Shown in pieces: positions 12,215-24,023 of a stretch of DNA of 64,000 bases. The DNA is from Gyromitra esculenta (taxonomy: Eukaryota; Ascomycota; Pezizomycetes; Pezizales; Discinaceae): contig JBCAML010000003.1 in the NCBI GenBank assembly GCA_038503075.1, forward strand, positions 2,604,001 through 2,668,000. The letters are read 5' to 3'. Numbering within the stretch: the stretch's first letter is position 1; the number at the start of each line of letters is the position of its first letter. The notes under the pieces are model-generated. The model saw nothing but the letters and a program-made list of their open reading frames with translations. It ran no database searches and was not told the origin of the DNA. The position numbers were made by a program, and so were the translations under genes.

Positions 12215-13431
12215 ATGCCGGACACGAAAACCCCCTCCTTAGATGAAATGATCGCCGAAAGTAAGCTGTTCTGCACCCACTTCACGCGTCGTCTTTCTCC
12301 TCCCCCGGTTGCTTACCTTAACGCTTTCCAGATCGAAGAGCAAAAGCTTCCGAAATCGCTAGTGCGACCATGGGCAGGCATCGTAACCAGAACGTACCAA
12401 CTGGACCCGCAAAACTGAACGGACGAGGGGGTATTAACAAGGTACGCCTATCAACAACCAGAACCACGTTATCATCCTCCATCTCCTCCTGCCTCCTGCC
12501 TCCATCCCACGCATGAATGGGTCCAGCGCTGCTTAACTATCTTATCATCGTCACCGGAGAAATCTGAACCTAACGGCAAAACTTTTTTTGATTCACAGCG
12601 CATCACTTCTGGCAGCGGTATCGGAAACGCAGCACCCGCTACAGGGTTGAATGGGAAATGGACTCACGACCTTCACCAACAAACCAATCCCTCTCGAGTC
12701 TCCAAGCTCCCTACAACTCTTTCTCCCGCCATCGCTCGCTCTTTGCAAAATAATAGACTTTTCGCCGCCCTGCACGGGAAACCAACCGGACCTGCCTCAG
12801 ACCTAATCCCTAGTGGCCCCAGAAATGGGCCCAAGCCCCGTAGCACCAATATCCGTGGTCAGGCCTCCGGTTTCTCGATTAAGGGATCTGCCGGGCCGTT
12901 TGTGGTTCAGGCATCGAATTTCGCACCAGGGACGACAGCAGAGGACATTAAAATGGCCATGCTACCTCTCGGGAAGATACTAAGCTGTATCATACTCGCT
13001 GCGAACCCCACCGTTATCTGTGAGATCGTTTTTGAGAAAAAGGAAGCTGCAGATCAATGCATTTCACAATACAACAATCAACTTGCAGATGGTAATTTAC
13101 CCGGTCTTTTCCTTTCTCCCCTCTCTCTTCCTCTAAATATCAACCCTTACCCCAGAGTTATTGGCATCAATTAACACGAAAAGAAGGCCGCCTTCTACAT
13201 CTCTCGCTCAAGCCTGGCCCACCAGTCAGCAGACTTATGCACCAGGGTGGTTCTGGTCCTAGACCGCCTCCGAGACCAACTGATCCTAATGCACAACGCG
13301 AAGAGGCAGATCGTCAACGTAGACTTACAAACATCAGCTTCCAAGACGGGAGTTATGGTGTTAGGCCGCCACCACTATATTCCGATGCTCTGGTTCAGAG
13401 AGGACGAAGTTTCAATGGCGGTAATCGATAG
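12215..13431 (+). CDS. REF/Yra1-type RNA-binding protein (mRNA export adaptor-like)
   Basis: Exons 12215-12260, 12332-12441, 12599-13091 and 13187-13431; 297 residues. REF/Aly/Yra1 proteins link the DEAD-box helicase UAP56/Sub2 to mRNA and the export receptor in the nucleus. Splicing builds an N-terminal SLDEMIAENRRAKA segment resembling the UAP56-binding motif (SLDDII...N). An R/G-containing stretch follows, then one RRM-like domain at roughly residues 165-230: FVVQASNFAPGTTAEDIKMA as beta1/alpha1, ending in a beta4-like CEIVFEKKEAADQCI. RNP1 aromatic residues are poorly conserved, so RNA binding through this face is uncertain. The C-terminus (GPRPPPRPTDPN...) is Pro/Arg-rich. Family placement rests on domain order and the short motif; other single-RRM proteins are possible. 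Confidence 0.8.
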
Positions 13432-14117
13432 AGGGGAAAAATCATGATGTCCTGGAATGGACTTAGTTTTTAAATTCATTTTTAGCTCGGGTTGTCCTAC
13501 GAGGGCTTACGAGGCAGGGTCGCATATAAATCATTTTCGGATTCGCGGTACGGCAGGGCGATTAGGCATGCATACCAAGGGAAGGCTTATCTGGCTTATC
13601 TTATATCATCCGAGGATAAATGTATGATTGTATGTTCTATCTACTTCGAGTTGGGTTGCGTCTCACAATTTTCGATTTTGTATAATAGTTTCTTTTAGCT
13701 ACCGTTTTCCTATTCTTGGTTGTACTAACCCATATCCACGTTGGTTGGTTTGGGGGGGGGGGGGGTTACGTTCTTTTCCCCCCTCTAATGTCAGATTTTT
13801 CCTGGCTATTAAGTCTGTCGTTTTGCCTTCACTTATTTTAGGATATAATCGTTATGGGACTGGCATGTTATTGTTATGCTGGGTTCAAAATTACCATTTG
13901 TATTCCTTGCTCAATCTCTTCCAGAATATATCTTATGCATTCATCACCTAAGGGTTCAAGTTTGGAGACACAGCCTAGTCTTTTTTTGGGAGCATTCGGC
14001 GAAATAAATTTACAACGAGAGCGGAGAACCAAACCTCTTCCCTCCTCTCAATGCACGACTTAATTGTACAGTTTTGCAGCTCCCTTCCGAAACCACACCT
14101 AATTTATCCCCCCCAAC
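13432..14117. other. Convergent intergenic with poly-G run
   Basis: 3' ends of two convergent genes. A run of 14-15 G lies at about 13750-13765. No gene seen. Confidence 0.45.
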
Positions 14118-14570
14118 TCATTTTGCCAATGGTCCGCTTTTGACAGTACTTGTTCCCACATTTGGCGTCTTTGGCTGCTGAATCGGTGCATCTGGTATTG
14201 GAACGTCTTCGAAGTCGTCCTGGGCGACAGCCTTGATGGTGTAGATGTCTGCCATGCGATCAATAATCCGTTCTTTCCACCACCACCACCACCACAGCAA
14301 GAAATAGAAAGAAAGAAGCTAGCGGAGCAGACGAGGCGTAAACGAACAAATTGTAGCGGTCAGCGCAACAATAGCAGCGCCAGTCAAAGCGTTCTTGACC
14401 AGAAATGGCCTACGGGCACGAACCAGCGCCGGTCCTTGCGAGTAGTCAGACTGGTAATACGACGAGCGAGGGCTCCTAGACGATGTGTGTGTGAGCTTGG
14501 ATCTACAAGTACTAGGCGAGGCGGGGAAGGTATATTACACTGGGCCGAGTAGTCTCCGTGTGGGGATCAT
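14118..14570 (-). CDS. COA3: Cytochrome c oxidase assembly factor 3 (Coa3)
   Basis: Exons 14539-14570, 14348-14475 and 14118-14248; 96 residues. Coa3 is a single-span inner-membrane protein that, with Cox14, stabilises new Cox1 and ties its translation to complex IV assembly. The spliced protein has the family pattern: SSYYQSDYSQGPALVRARRP, then a hydrophobic span (FLVKNALTGAAIVALTATIY), then TIKAVAQDDFEDVPIPDAP. The TIKAVAQDDF..V.VPDAP block is the most diagnostic. The second intron uses a weak donor (GTTCGT) but is required to join the span to the C-terminal block. The 32-nt first exon is the least certain part. It lies on the same strand as, and 3' of, kynureninase. Confidence 0.85.
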
Positions 14571-14954
14571 GGCTGGCAGGGTAGGGTAGGGTGTCTTGGT
14601 GTGCGGTTATCGATAAACGTTCAAGGATGTTTCGGCTTGCGTCACCCGGGATGGTGCATGTATGTGTAGCTCTCAGAACGCCAAGCATCTGGGATCTGGG
14701 ATCTCATCTTGCGAGTTGCGACGCTTTGGATTATTGTTGGTTTTTTTTTTTCTCAAGAAGCTTCAGTTACTGGGTCTTAAGGGTTGAACTTAAAGTGTTG
14801 CTACAAGATGAGTAGATTTTTTTTTTTTACCCTCGAAGAGATTTCATTAAAATCTGCTTTGGCAGAGCTTTAAGAACTTCATCCTCTAGGGCACTATGTA
14901 TCAAGGACTGATATTAGAAAAAAAAAGAAATTTTTGTATGCTCTCCTTAAGATT

Positions 14955-16616
14955 CTAATGTTTTGTCCCATTCTTCTGTACCTCCTCCACCGCCTTCTTT
15001 AGCTCTTGCACAAACCCCCATACGTCCCTAAAGGTATTATAAAGCGGACATGGCGCCACTCTAATCACATCCGGCTTCCTCTCATCCACAACCACGCCAT
15101 TGTCTAGCAGCATCTCATAAACTGGCATCATCACCCCCCCACCGAAAAGAAGCGATAACTGCGCACCTCTCGCATTCGGATCAGAGGGAGTCAGCACAGT
15201 GAACGGCTTTGGCGAGAATGTCGCGAATTGGGTGTCGAGAAGATGTTCAAGGTAGCTCGTTAGTAGAACAGACTTGGTGCGCAGCGCGGGCATAGTGGCG
15301 GCGCTGAAGAGGGCTAAAGAGGAGAGAAGAGCAGTTAGGTCAAGGACTGAAGGATTGGAAAGCTGGTAGCCAGCTGCGCCGGGAATTGCGCGGAAGACTT
15401 GAGGAAGCAAGAAAATGCGTCAGTATAATGCTTTCTTTTCGACGTGGATAGAGTAGACAAACCATTATCCATATCGAATCTGGTAACTCTGTCATGACCC
15501 CACCAACCCGCAAGACGGTGTCGGTCGGGGGAAGCATGTTTCTCGTGGACAAAGAAGCCGGCAATACCGCCAGGGCCGCTACAGAGGTACTTGTATGTGC
15601 ACCACGCCGCCTGCCATACGTTAGCTCTCGTCTTTCTATCCCATCCCTAGCTAGGTTAGGGACATACAAAATCAACACCCCATTCATGGAGTTCAAGAAG
15701 CATGTTTCCCACGCCATGCGCAAAGTCCCAACCAACGATAATTCCCTTACTCTGGGCATGCTTGGTGATTGCTTCGACGTCGAATGCCTGACCAGTATAA
15801 TACTGGAGGCCAGAAAGAAACAAGATGGAGGTTGTGGAGGCGTTTTCGTCGATGACTCTGAAGATTTGCTCAGTTGTAAGAACAGACCGAGACCCCTCGG
15901 GGAATATAGTCACAAGGGCATCTTTAGGGTCGAGACCGTGCCATTGGATTTGCGATTCCATAGCATACTGTTTCTTAGTTAGTAAATGTGCTTTCTTGGA
16001 GGTGGTTTTTTTCAAGTTGGCGCCATACGTGATCACTCGGAAATGCTTTGCCTTCAATGATGATCTTGTATCGGCCCTTTCCGCTTTTGTCTGGCTTGTA
16101 GAAGCTTGCGAATAAATTGTGAATGTTATTCGTGAGCGTCCCCATTACACCGACTTCGTTCGGGAGTGCGCCAACCACACCCGCCATATGTCTTGAGACC
16201 TCTTCATCGGCTGCAATCCATGGCTTTGAACGCGGGTGATTGAAGTGGCCTTGAACACCTCGTGTGGCCCATACCGTCAACTCATCATCGATGAGCTGAC
16301 GAGTCTGTTTCGGCTGGAGACCGAGGGAGTTCCCGCAGAGGTAAATACATGGGTCTGAAGGGTCTGTAGAGAATCAGCAAGAATTCCAGTGGGCTGGGGG
16401 AATTCAATTGTATGTACCGTTTCGCTGATCTCTGGGTTTATCCCAGGGATGTGGGTCTTTAAGGTCTGCTTTCGAGGGAATCAAGAATTCGTTTCGGAAG
16501 TGGGCGAGCTTGTCCTGTGCATCCAATTGGGTGGCGTATGCTTCGGTGCTTGACATTGAATCCTCAAACGTGATTCTCTTCCCATGGACGAAGTCGTTGA
16601 GCTGTGTAGTATCCAT
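14955..16616 (-). CDS. BNA5: Kynureninase
   Basis: Exons 16418-16616, 16029-16363, 15668-15967, 15463-15610 and 14955-15397; 474 residues. Kynureninase is a PLP enzyme that cleaves kynurenine or 3-hydroxykynurenine to anthranilate or 3-hydroxyanthranilate plus alanine, in cytosolic tryptophan breakdown and de novo NAD synthesis. Family blocks are all present: [67 protein letters not shown]. The PLP lysine is Lys285 in [15 protein letters not shown], followed by LAGWWGH and the small domain. All four introns are 54-66 nt and keep frame. I see no other NAD-pathway gene nearby. Confidence 0.96.
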
Positions 16617-17990
16617 TTTGAGCGGGCTGATGGAAAGAATTCACGGAGTTCTGTAATTGCTATCCCAACCCTGTGGGAACTCAGGTATTTATGGAATTAT
16701 GTGGGGCAACGCTGTGCCCCGCTACGGTTACAAATCAGACGAGATCCATATCGGGAATCTACGGGGGCACGTATCTGTAGGGTGGAAAAAGCGGGGTGAA
16801 ATTGCTACTGCTTTCTTTGAAGATATTGTAATAAAATAGCATCTCCTGAATAATCATGTTGTAAAACAAGCTGGACCCCGCATCAGTCAAGCACTAGCTG
16901 AAATTTCGGACTAGGGGCAGCGGTGTGGAGAGTGAACGCCTGGGTTTTCCGTTCTGCGAGGTCACATCGCAATATAACTTATGTGAGACCTGTGCCATCT
17001 CCATGCCCTACCCCTGGTACCAATACCGTACCAAGCTCCTCCCCTTTCGTCGTACTGCACCAAATAGGGGGGTTTCGCCCGAAATTCTGGATTTAAAGGG
17101 AAAGTGACGAAACTGGCGTCAGCACCCGGTGGGAGGGTATAACTACCGGCATCACTTCTGTTCTCACCGAGCTCCTGTCCTCACCGAGACCCCGTCCTCA
17201 CCGAGTTTCTGCTCTCACCGAGCTCCATCAAGCGTTCTACCGGCAGCCGAAATCCTAAATCCTTAGTCTTGGTATTTCCAGATTTCCAGATTTTCTAGAA
17301 AATCGAATTTGTGTTGTGGGAAGTCGGGTTTACCGTGTGTGATGCAAATGTAGTCAGAAATGACGTTCAACCATGTCTTCTTAATTCCCTCTCCCATTGG
17401 GCGCCTGCACCGGTTGGGAATGTCGTGCGAATGATAAAATCATCGTTTTGGCGATTTGAGGGCCTTGTGTAACAATCACCAGCAACCCCAATAGCCACAT
17501 GCGCACCTAAAGCGGTAAAGATACAAACTAATTGTTATACCTATATAGCCACTTCTCTACTTACCATATAGTAAAATTAAAATTAAAATCAAAAAGAGAG
17601 GTCTGGGTTAGTGTTGGTTGCTGGTGTGGCGTTTGTTGCTGCTGTTGGCAAAGTCCAGGGTCCAGAACCCTAGGCGAACACTCTTTTTCCTGGAGAATAA
17701 TCATCCTGTCGCAGGTTCCCTGCCCGAGCTGCGATGATAAATTATGCAATTACCAAGAAAATATGCATAACTAATGGAAGGTTTATTGGTAGCTGCTGAT
17801 ATCGATGTTCGCATCTGGCGCGGTTTGGCGGTTGCTAGTAATTGTTACACAGCGTTCTCAACCACAGAAAGCTGATTTTGTCATTTGGTGGGTGCGCGGC
17901 TCTGCTCACGTCAGAAACGTCACTTTGTTCTACTGTACAGTCCCCAGCTCCCGGACGTTGACCCACTAAATATCTCATCTTCACCGCACC
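16617..17990. other. Divergent intergenic, 1.4 kb
   Basis: Promoter space of kynureninase and ISA2. It holds the 17-bp tandem repeat listed separately. I see no gene; open frames here lack any family resemblance. Confidence 0.4.
17161..17228. repeat. 17-bp tandem repeat, four units
   Basis: Four adjacent 17-bp units at 17161, 17178, 17195 and 17212 share the core CTCACCGAG, followed by a variable C/T/G-rich half. Divergence between units is confined to the second half. Confidence 0.8.
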
Positions 17991-18696
17991 ATGTCTCGCT
18001 TGTGTCTACGCGTACTCAGGGCCCCTCCAATAACTGCAGTTGGTGTATCGCGGCAATGCCTGTCCAGCCCGTCTCTGGTGCCACGGCGATCGCTGTATGG
18101 TCCCGCCGCCAGTGCCCGGCCTGAACGGCTGTCACAGAAACGTTCACCGGGTTTTGCTGCTAAATTCTCGACTTCAGGCGGTAGGAGGGCTACTGTTTTG
18201 TTGAACCCTAGAAAGGATGAGGATGGGAATGACATGACCATTGAGGTGACTCCACGGGCAGCAAAGGTAGCGAAATCAAATTTCTCTTTACTAGGCGTAG
18301 GAAAGAGAAAACTAATGGGGCAACAAACATCTACAGCGCCTACAAGAAATCCAAACAAAGGAGGCAAATCCAAATATTGCGCTTCGCATCACTGTCGAGT
18401 CCGGTGGTTGTCATGGGTTCCAGTATATGCTGTCACTATCCGACAGGGTCAATTCTGAGGAAGACACGTCCGTACCTTATCCCCTCGGTGGAAACTAAGG
18501 TGCTGACAGTGGGAATCATAGTGTCTTCGTAGAGGATGGCGCCAAAGTGGTGATGGACGAGCCTTCGCTGGAGCTGCTGAAGGGGAGTAAGATTGATTAT
18601 ACGATGGAACTGATAGGAAGTCAGTTTAAAATCGTCGATAATCCCAAGGCTACAAGCTCATGTGGGTGCGGAACGAGCTTCGATATCAAGATATGA
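17991..18696 (+). CDS. ISA2: Mitochondrial iron-sulfur assembly protein Isa2
   Basis: Exons 17991-18266, 18337-18467 and 18522-18696; 193 residues. Isa2 is an A-type Fe-S protein that works with Isa1 and Iba57 to build 4Fe-4S clusters in the mitochondrial matrix. The first ~75 residues are rich in Arg, Ser and Pro without acidic residues, as a targeting sequence. The A-type core begins with VTPRAAKRLQEI. The three cluster-binding cysteines are visible: Cys117 in SGGCHGFQY, Cys183 and Cys185 in SCGCGTSF. The LLKGSKIDYTMELIGSQFKI strand region precedes the last two. Intron 2 uses the weak donor GTCCGT, but only this splice keeps VFVEDGAKVVMDE in frame. Confidence 0.93.
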
Positions 18697-21600
18697 GTTT
18701 TTTTTTTGGCCTATTGGTGCGTGGAAGTTGGAAATCGACGAATCCGCGATTAATATCCCCTCCGTCCGATAGTGCTCTTGGTTTTGGGTTTATACATACA
18801 TGTACATGTACTCACTCGCGTTTTGCTTGGCGTTTTTCTCTCTCTTTATGGACTTCTATTTGAGACACTCGGATAATGGATTGGAATTTTCTATGGTTAA
18901 GCTCGTGAGATTCACAGCCATTACAGAGTTGCACGAGACACGGGCATTAAAATAAGTGGTGTTTGATTCAACCTTTAAGTGGAGTGGGTCGGAAATTCTA
19001 CGATGGTTAGTAACCCGCTTTCTAGGAATTTAGTGACTGGAAACTTCCCCGTGTATCTTGGATAGTTTATGTGCAGATTTCAATGCCATTCTTCACGCCC
19101 TAGCTCCAACGCTCTAGACTGCCCTAGGTTTCACCATATTACAGCCAGAAAGTAAGAAGGGATTATAAGACTTTTGGTACCGGTGGTTAGTACGCTTGAA
19201 TCTTACTATAGAATATGCTTCAAGTATATCTTGGGATATTAGGATTCTCTCCTATGCTCGGCTTGAGCCATACGCTTGTAAGCAGCAAATATGCCCTCTG
19301 TGCCTGAGCGAATTCCTGCTAGAAATCCGAACCCAGTGCAATGGGAGTGGACCCAGACAAGGCTTTTGGTAAATCTTTACCCTTCTACTGAAAGTTCCTT
19401 CCGCTGTATTAAACAAATCCGTGGAATATATTTCGATGGGCTTACCTTTCGTTGGTTGTTATAATAGATACGTAAAGCTGAATCACGGAATCTCACTCGT
19501 GCTGAAAGTGCTATGCGCCCTCGAGCTGGCTAAGGGTAAACCTAGTTGATACCCCCCATCTGTATGATCAATCCCCAGTATACTAGTGCCCTCACTGCAA
19601 CCCATCGATTGCTGGGGACTCAGCGAGATATTGCAGACACTGGTGGCCGGAGTGTACTGCTATCCGCATATAGTTGTTGGGACCTATCTCCGGTAATTTT
19701 CTAAGATTATGAGGAGGAGATATATTCACTAGACTAGTGTGTTGAGAATCGCAAATGTGGGAGGATACGAGAAGTGGCGTGTAAGATTAACTGGCTGTAC
19801 ATGCTGACGATTATATATTCTTTTTCGACGCTAGGACAAAGCAACTCAGCTGTAGAATGGCTGTCGCACGGTCTCCTCGAACTACACTACTGTACGGATC
19901 TGGACGCCTCCACACGCCGTCTAAGTACATGTAGCTGATGTACTGATCGTAGTCTCCGGCGACCATAATCGACTTTCCCTTGTCTCCTAAATGATATCAC
20001 ATACAAGAAAACAATATTCGCAGACATTGCGCCAAATATCGGAATGTAATTCCGCCATTGTCGTCCTGCTGAAACATTCGATCCTGGTCATAAGCGGTGG
20101 AGGGAGGGAGCGAGGGAGGGAGGGAAGGAGGGAAATGAGAAACACTCAATATGTGTCCCGACTAATATAATATCGTTGAAGTCTATCCCAAGATCGACGG
20201 ACGGACAGCTTAGAAAACTGTCTATCTGGTTTCTAAGCCGAGAAAACGTTAATACCGATAAGCCTTCAGAGCGCAGTTGGTATGCTATCACGACGACTAA
20301 AATCTCTTGAGTCGGTAAAATGCACAAATTGAGGAAAAAGAACAACCCCGACAGGTATAGGCAGACCACATACCAAGTATGTGCTAGTGAGCAAGCATAT
20401 GGACTTTCACAAAATAGGGGAGAGTCTAAGCGATGAGTGTAGGTGCAGAAGAGAGAGGTAAACGTAAGGTATACTGTTACGAAGTATGGGCGCAATCAAG
20501 GGAAGAGGATCAAGACGTAGAGTCAAACTGGAGGTAAGGTCACACCCGTGATTTCCGTAGATATTGAAGGAGTAGGCTGAGTGGTGGAAACGCGGAAACG
20601 CACCACCGGGTAGTACTACATGTAGTCCCAGGCAGAACTCACTGAAATCATCTCATTGACAGAAATGTGGTGGTGTTGCATTATTTACATGGAAATATAA
20701 AAAAACAGTATTGTAATATTGGGGCACATAGGGAGGAATAGAAGACTCGATTGCTTGCTTGCTTGAGGTGGGCATACGACCCCTATCTAAATAGCTCTCT
20801 CGGGTGCCCGAGTGCCCGAGTGCTCGGGTATCTGTCTCTCAATCATTTTCGACTCCGAAGCCACGCCCCGTATTAGGAAGCATCTCCAACAAAAACAGCA
20901 GCAGATATATCGAGTGATTTCCCATGAATTACACGCTGCCAATTAGTCTCTCAATCTAAAAAGCGTGCGTTAGCCCACCCGTAACCACAGCAGCGCACAA
21001 CAACATACCGGGTATATCTTGTCACCCCACGTCAATGTTAATAAGGGGATCGCTTAACTTCTTTGACATCCTCTGCTCCTTTGTCTACCCCACCCTCCAT
21101 GACCTTTATCGACACCTCTTGCCCATCTCACTGACCATGAGGCTCTGTCTCCAGGGCTATATAGTGAGTACGCGGTGGCGGCGAATATTGTTCACTAGCC
21201 TGCGCAAATGCAAGCATTGGTGAATCGGGCGGGGTAGGGTATTATCTTTCTTGGGCCCGCGTTTGTGGTGATGAAGTACCCTCGCTGGAGGAAAAAAAAA
21301 GGCCATGGTGAATCAGTGGATGGAGGGATATCTACTTACGCATTAAGACAGATGGTAAACGCTGTGCCTGCAGGTACCAAGGATATCGCTTAGAAGATAC
21401 TTGAAGATAGTGGGCAGGGGAATGGCGAGGAGGGTAGCGGGTAGAGTGGCGGGAGGAAATTAAAGCTATTTTTATTCTGCTTGAGTTCTATATTTTAAAA
21501 CCGAGTGACTGTCCATGGCTACGGGATATCCGTGTCCTCACTAGCCACATTATTCGTCTTCCAACAAATGTCTGATTTAAGATACACGGTAACGTTTTCT

Positions 21601-21850
21601 CTAATAATTTTGAAGCGCTTGTAGTACACCCAAACGCTGGGATGAGAGATTTGGGCTATACCTTGGACGTCCGAACATGTCTAGGTGGCACCAGTATCTA
21701 CCCTCTTCCCTAATTTTGCTACGAGGGGAAGCCCTAGTCGTACATTTCCGCTTATGGAGCGAGATGATAATTTGCACTCAAACTTCAAATACATAGCTCA
21801 AATGCTTGATTTAAAAACGCCATGTAATTACCATCTGACCTCTTCATTCC
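18697..21850. other. Gene-poor stretch, left part of accessory island
   Basis: More than 3 kb without a gene I can support. It contains five TACATGTA/ACATGTA palindromes (two overlapping at 18797-18810, others at 19926 and 20617). It also has a short GTGCCCGA-type repeat at about 20795-20828 that folds on itself, and a GGGA-rich run at 20098-20135. A 135-codon hydrophobic open frame at 20088-20495 (-) looks like chance. Confidence 0.5.
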
Positions 21851-24023
21851 TCATTTTATCCCCTCGTCTTGGTCGTTCTCATCATCTTCGCTGTCCCCCT
21901 CAGCCCACAGTAATTCCACCGTGTCGTTAATTGTCTTCTATATACCTGTTAGTTTCTCTTCCTAGCATTATCCTTGGGAGACCTACCTTGACCAGCCACA
22001 TCGACTCTAGAAGCTTCCTCACGTCCCTTATCCTTCTTGGGTTTGACGGGACTTTCAGTTTAGTGTCCTTAAGTAAAAAGCATGTATACCCATTTGGCGA
22101 ATGCATCCTCAGTGGTTGGATTGTCAACCCTTCTCAACGAATTAGTGGCTGTCAAACACGGGCTCATCATGCGCACTCACCTGAACATAGCAATCCCACA
22201 ACTTCTATCTCTTCAAACTTTTGCACTTTCACCCCCGTTTGCAGCTCCCTCAGCATATGGCTCAGTATCGGAATAAGTTTATTGTAGTCGTCGATCCTCT
22301 TTGTGTCTTCTTCACCACCATCATGTCCGCTTACCTCGCAGCCGCCAAGCTCGTACCCAGATTGGACGCGAAAAATTGCGTCGAGGCGCGGGGTTGGCAG
22401 AAGGTGGTTTCCTTCTCCAGTTTGTGCGCGATTCTTGTTGAGATAACTACGTGTAGAAACGGACATGGATTCTTTACAGAGAACTTCGATGCTGGGGAGT
22501 GCCATGATGCAACGGTTCACAAGCCGTCCGAAAATAGTGACTTCAAACCAGTTCTCGCATTGTTTCCGGGTAAGGGGTTTGTCAGGATGTTCAAGCAAGA
22601 ACAAGCTACCAACTCGAGTCAATGTGTGGGCATGCCATACACATTAAGGATAACCCACAATTGTCGGTACACATCAGCAACCCACTCTTCGTCCAACCCC
22701 TGTGGCTGTTCAGGCCCATACAAAATCTTCCTTAAATCCGACGTTGTCGTCACCTTTCGCCCACTATTAGCCTCGACCCTCGTACGCGTACAGAGACGTG
22801 GCTCACGCTATTCGGCACCCACTGTAAACACTTTGGCTTTTCCGCTTTGTTCAGCCTCTGCTGTCGTGCATCTAGTAGTGCCTGGATTTCATGCCATTCC
22901 ACATCATCGAACACATCACGTAGCGCAAGGTTATCGGTGTCAATGACGAAAGCATGTGCCAGCACTGGCTTTTTGAGTTGTGAGGCGTAGGAGAAGATGG
23001 CGTCTTCGACCACGATCCCGGTAGATAGTTTCATCTTCTTGGACGAGTCCATGGAGTGGTACATGTCGAGAAAGCGCTTGTGCCAGTCGCTAGGAGGGAA
23101 ATGGTGAGCGTTGGAGGATAGCGAGGAAGGTTACCGAGGAAGAATACTTAGTAGCGTCAAGCTTCTTTTTCTTTTTCTTTTTCTCTTGCAAGAGGATTTC
23201 ATCGTCAGACCTCTTCCTCCTGTTTCCCTCCGAACTCTCGCTCCTCCCCTGACTCCCCTCCAGTCCCACAACTCCCACGCTACCCTCATCAGCCAACCGC
23301 CCCCCTTCCCGCAAACAATCCGTTCTCACCTCCCAGAAAACACCGTCCCGACCTCCCCTAAAAACGTACTATTGTTGACCATGTTTGGTTTTAACCTGTG
23401 CGCGTCGATTGCCGCCCTAGCAATTTTCTTCTCTGCTTTCTGCATCACATTAGCACCTAGAACAAGAAACCCCCATCCACCGAGTGGACTGGCTGCACCC
23501 TGTTCCCACAATCCTGCGATTGCACGAGGAGTAACAGCCCGCCTTGAGCGGCAGACTACCAGAAGCAGCCTGCCGCCCTCGGTGGAGCTGTGTCGGGTCG
23601 ACCAGAAGCCTTGAACCTCCCATCACCCAACAGACTCCCTCTCTCGAAGGAGCCCTAGAAGAGCAACACGAGTCCCCGACACAGCGCGGCTCAACCAGAA
23701 GCTTTGAATGGGCAACAAATTGATGCTGCCCACGCCATAAGAAGTGGGGTCTAAGAGCGGAGGGGCTGGCGATAATGTGCCCCTCCAGATAAAGAGAAAG
23801 GTTCGCTTACCTCTTCCCACCGCTCCAGTAAAAGTTTTGCTTTTCGCGCTCTCCGAAGTTCTTTGTCCCCCTCTTCGTTCTGGATCGTATTAAGCGAGTT
23901 GGTCCACGCGGTGCTCAGAGCGCTCATCGTGCGCTGGGACTCGGGCGCAGTTTCGAGGAAATAATGGCAGAATTCAAGGAGGTTCCATTTGGTCGAGGCA
24001 CGGCGGAAGTAGTCGTTCACCAT
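21851..24023 (-). CDS. Accessory multi-exon gene, putative nuclease-like fungal family
   Basis: Proposed exons: 23811-24023, 23148-23368, 22823-23089, 22643-22763, 22181-22553, 21987-22129, 21851-21937; about 474 residues. The frame closes at every junction. Visible parts: a helical N-terminus; a low-complexity acidic/basic stretch with seven Lys; a block with STGIVVEDAIFSYA and HAFVIDTDN...RDVFDDVEWHEI; DLRKILYG...EEWVADVYRQLWVIL; then LDAIFRVQSGYELGGCEVSG, IDDYNKLIPILSHMLRELQ and MHSPNGYTCFLL...VRKLLESMW; an acidic C-terminus. From memory, large uncharacterised families in Mucoromycota and other fungi have a comparable order with G-[RK]-x-x-D-x-I-x-R ... E-[FL]-G-x-x-E. The D...E-x-G-x-x-E pattern could be a PD-(D/E)XK-like core; this is inference. 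The exon 4/5 junction is uncertain, since a coding-looking stretch (HPDKPLTRKQC) lies in the proposed intron, so decay by frameshift is possible. Confidence 0.55.

Noticed and set aside
20088..20495. 135-codon hydrophobic open frame on the minus strand
   Set aside because: It has low-complexity ends, no family resemblance and no promoter or splice support, and lies in a gene-poor region.
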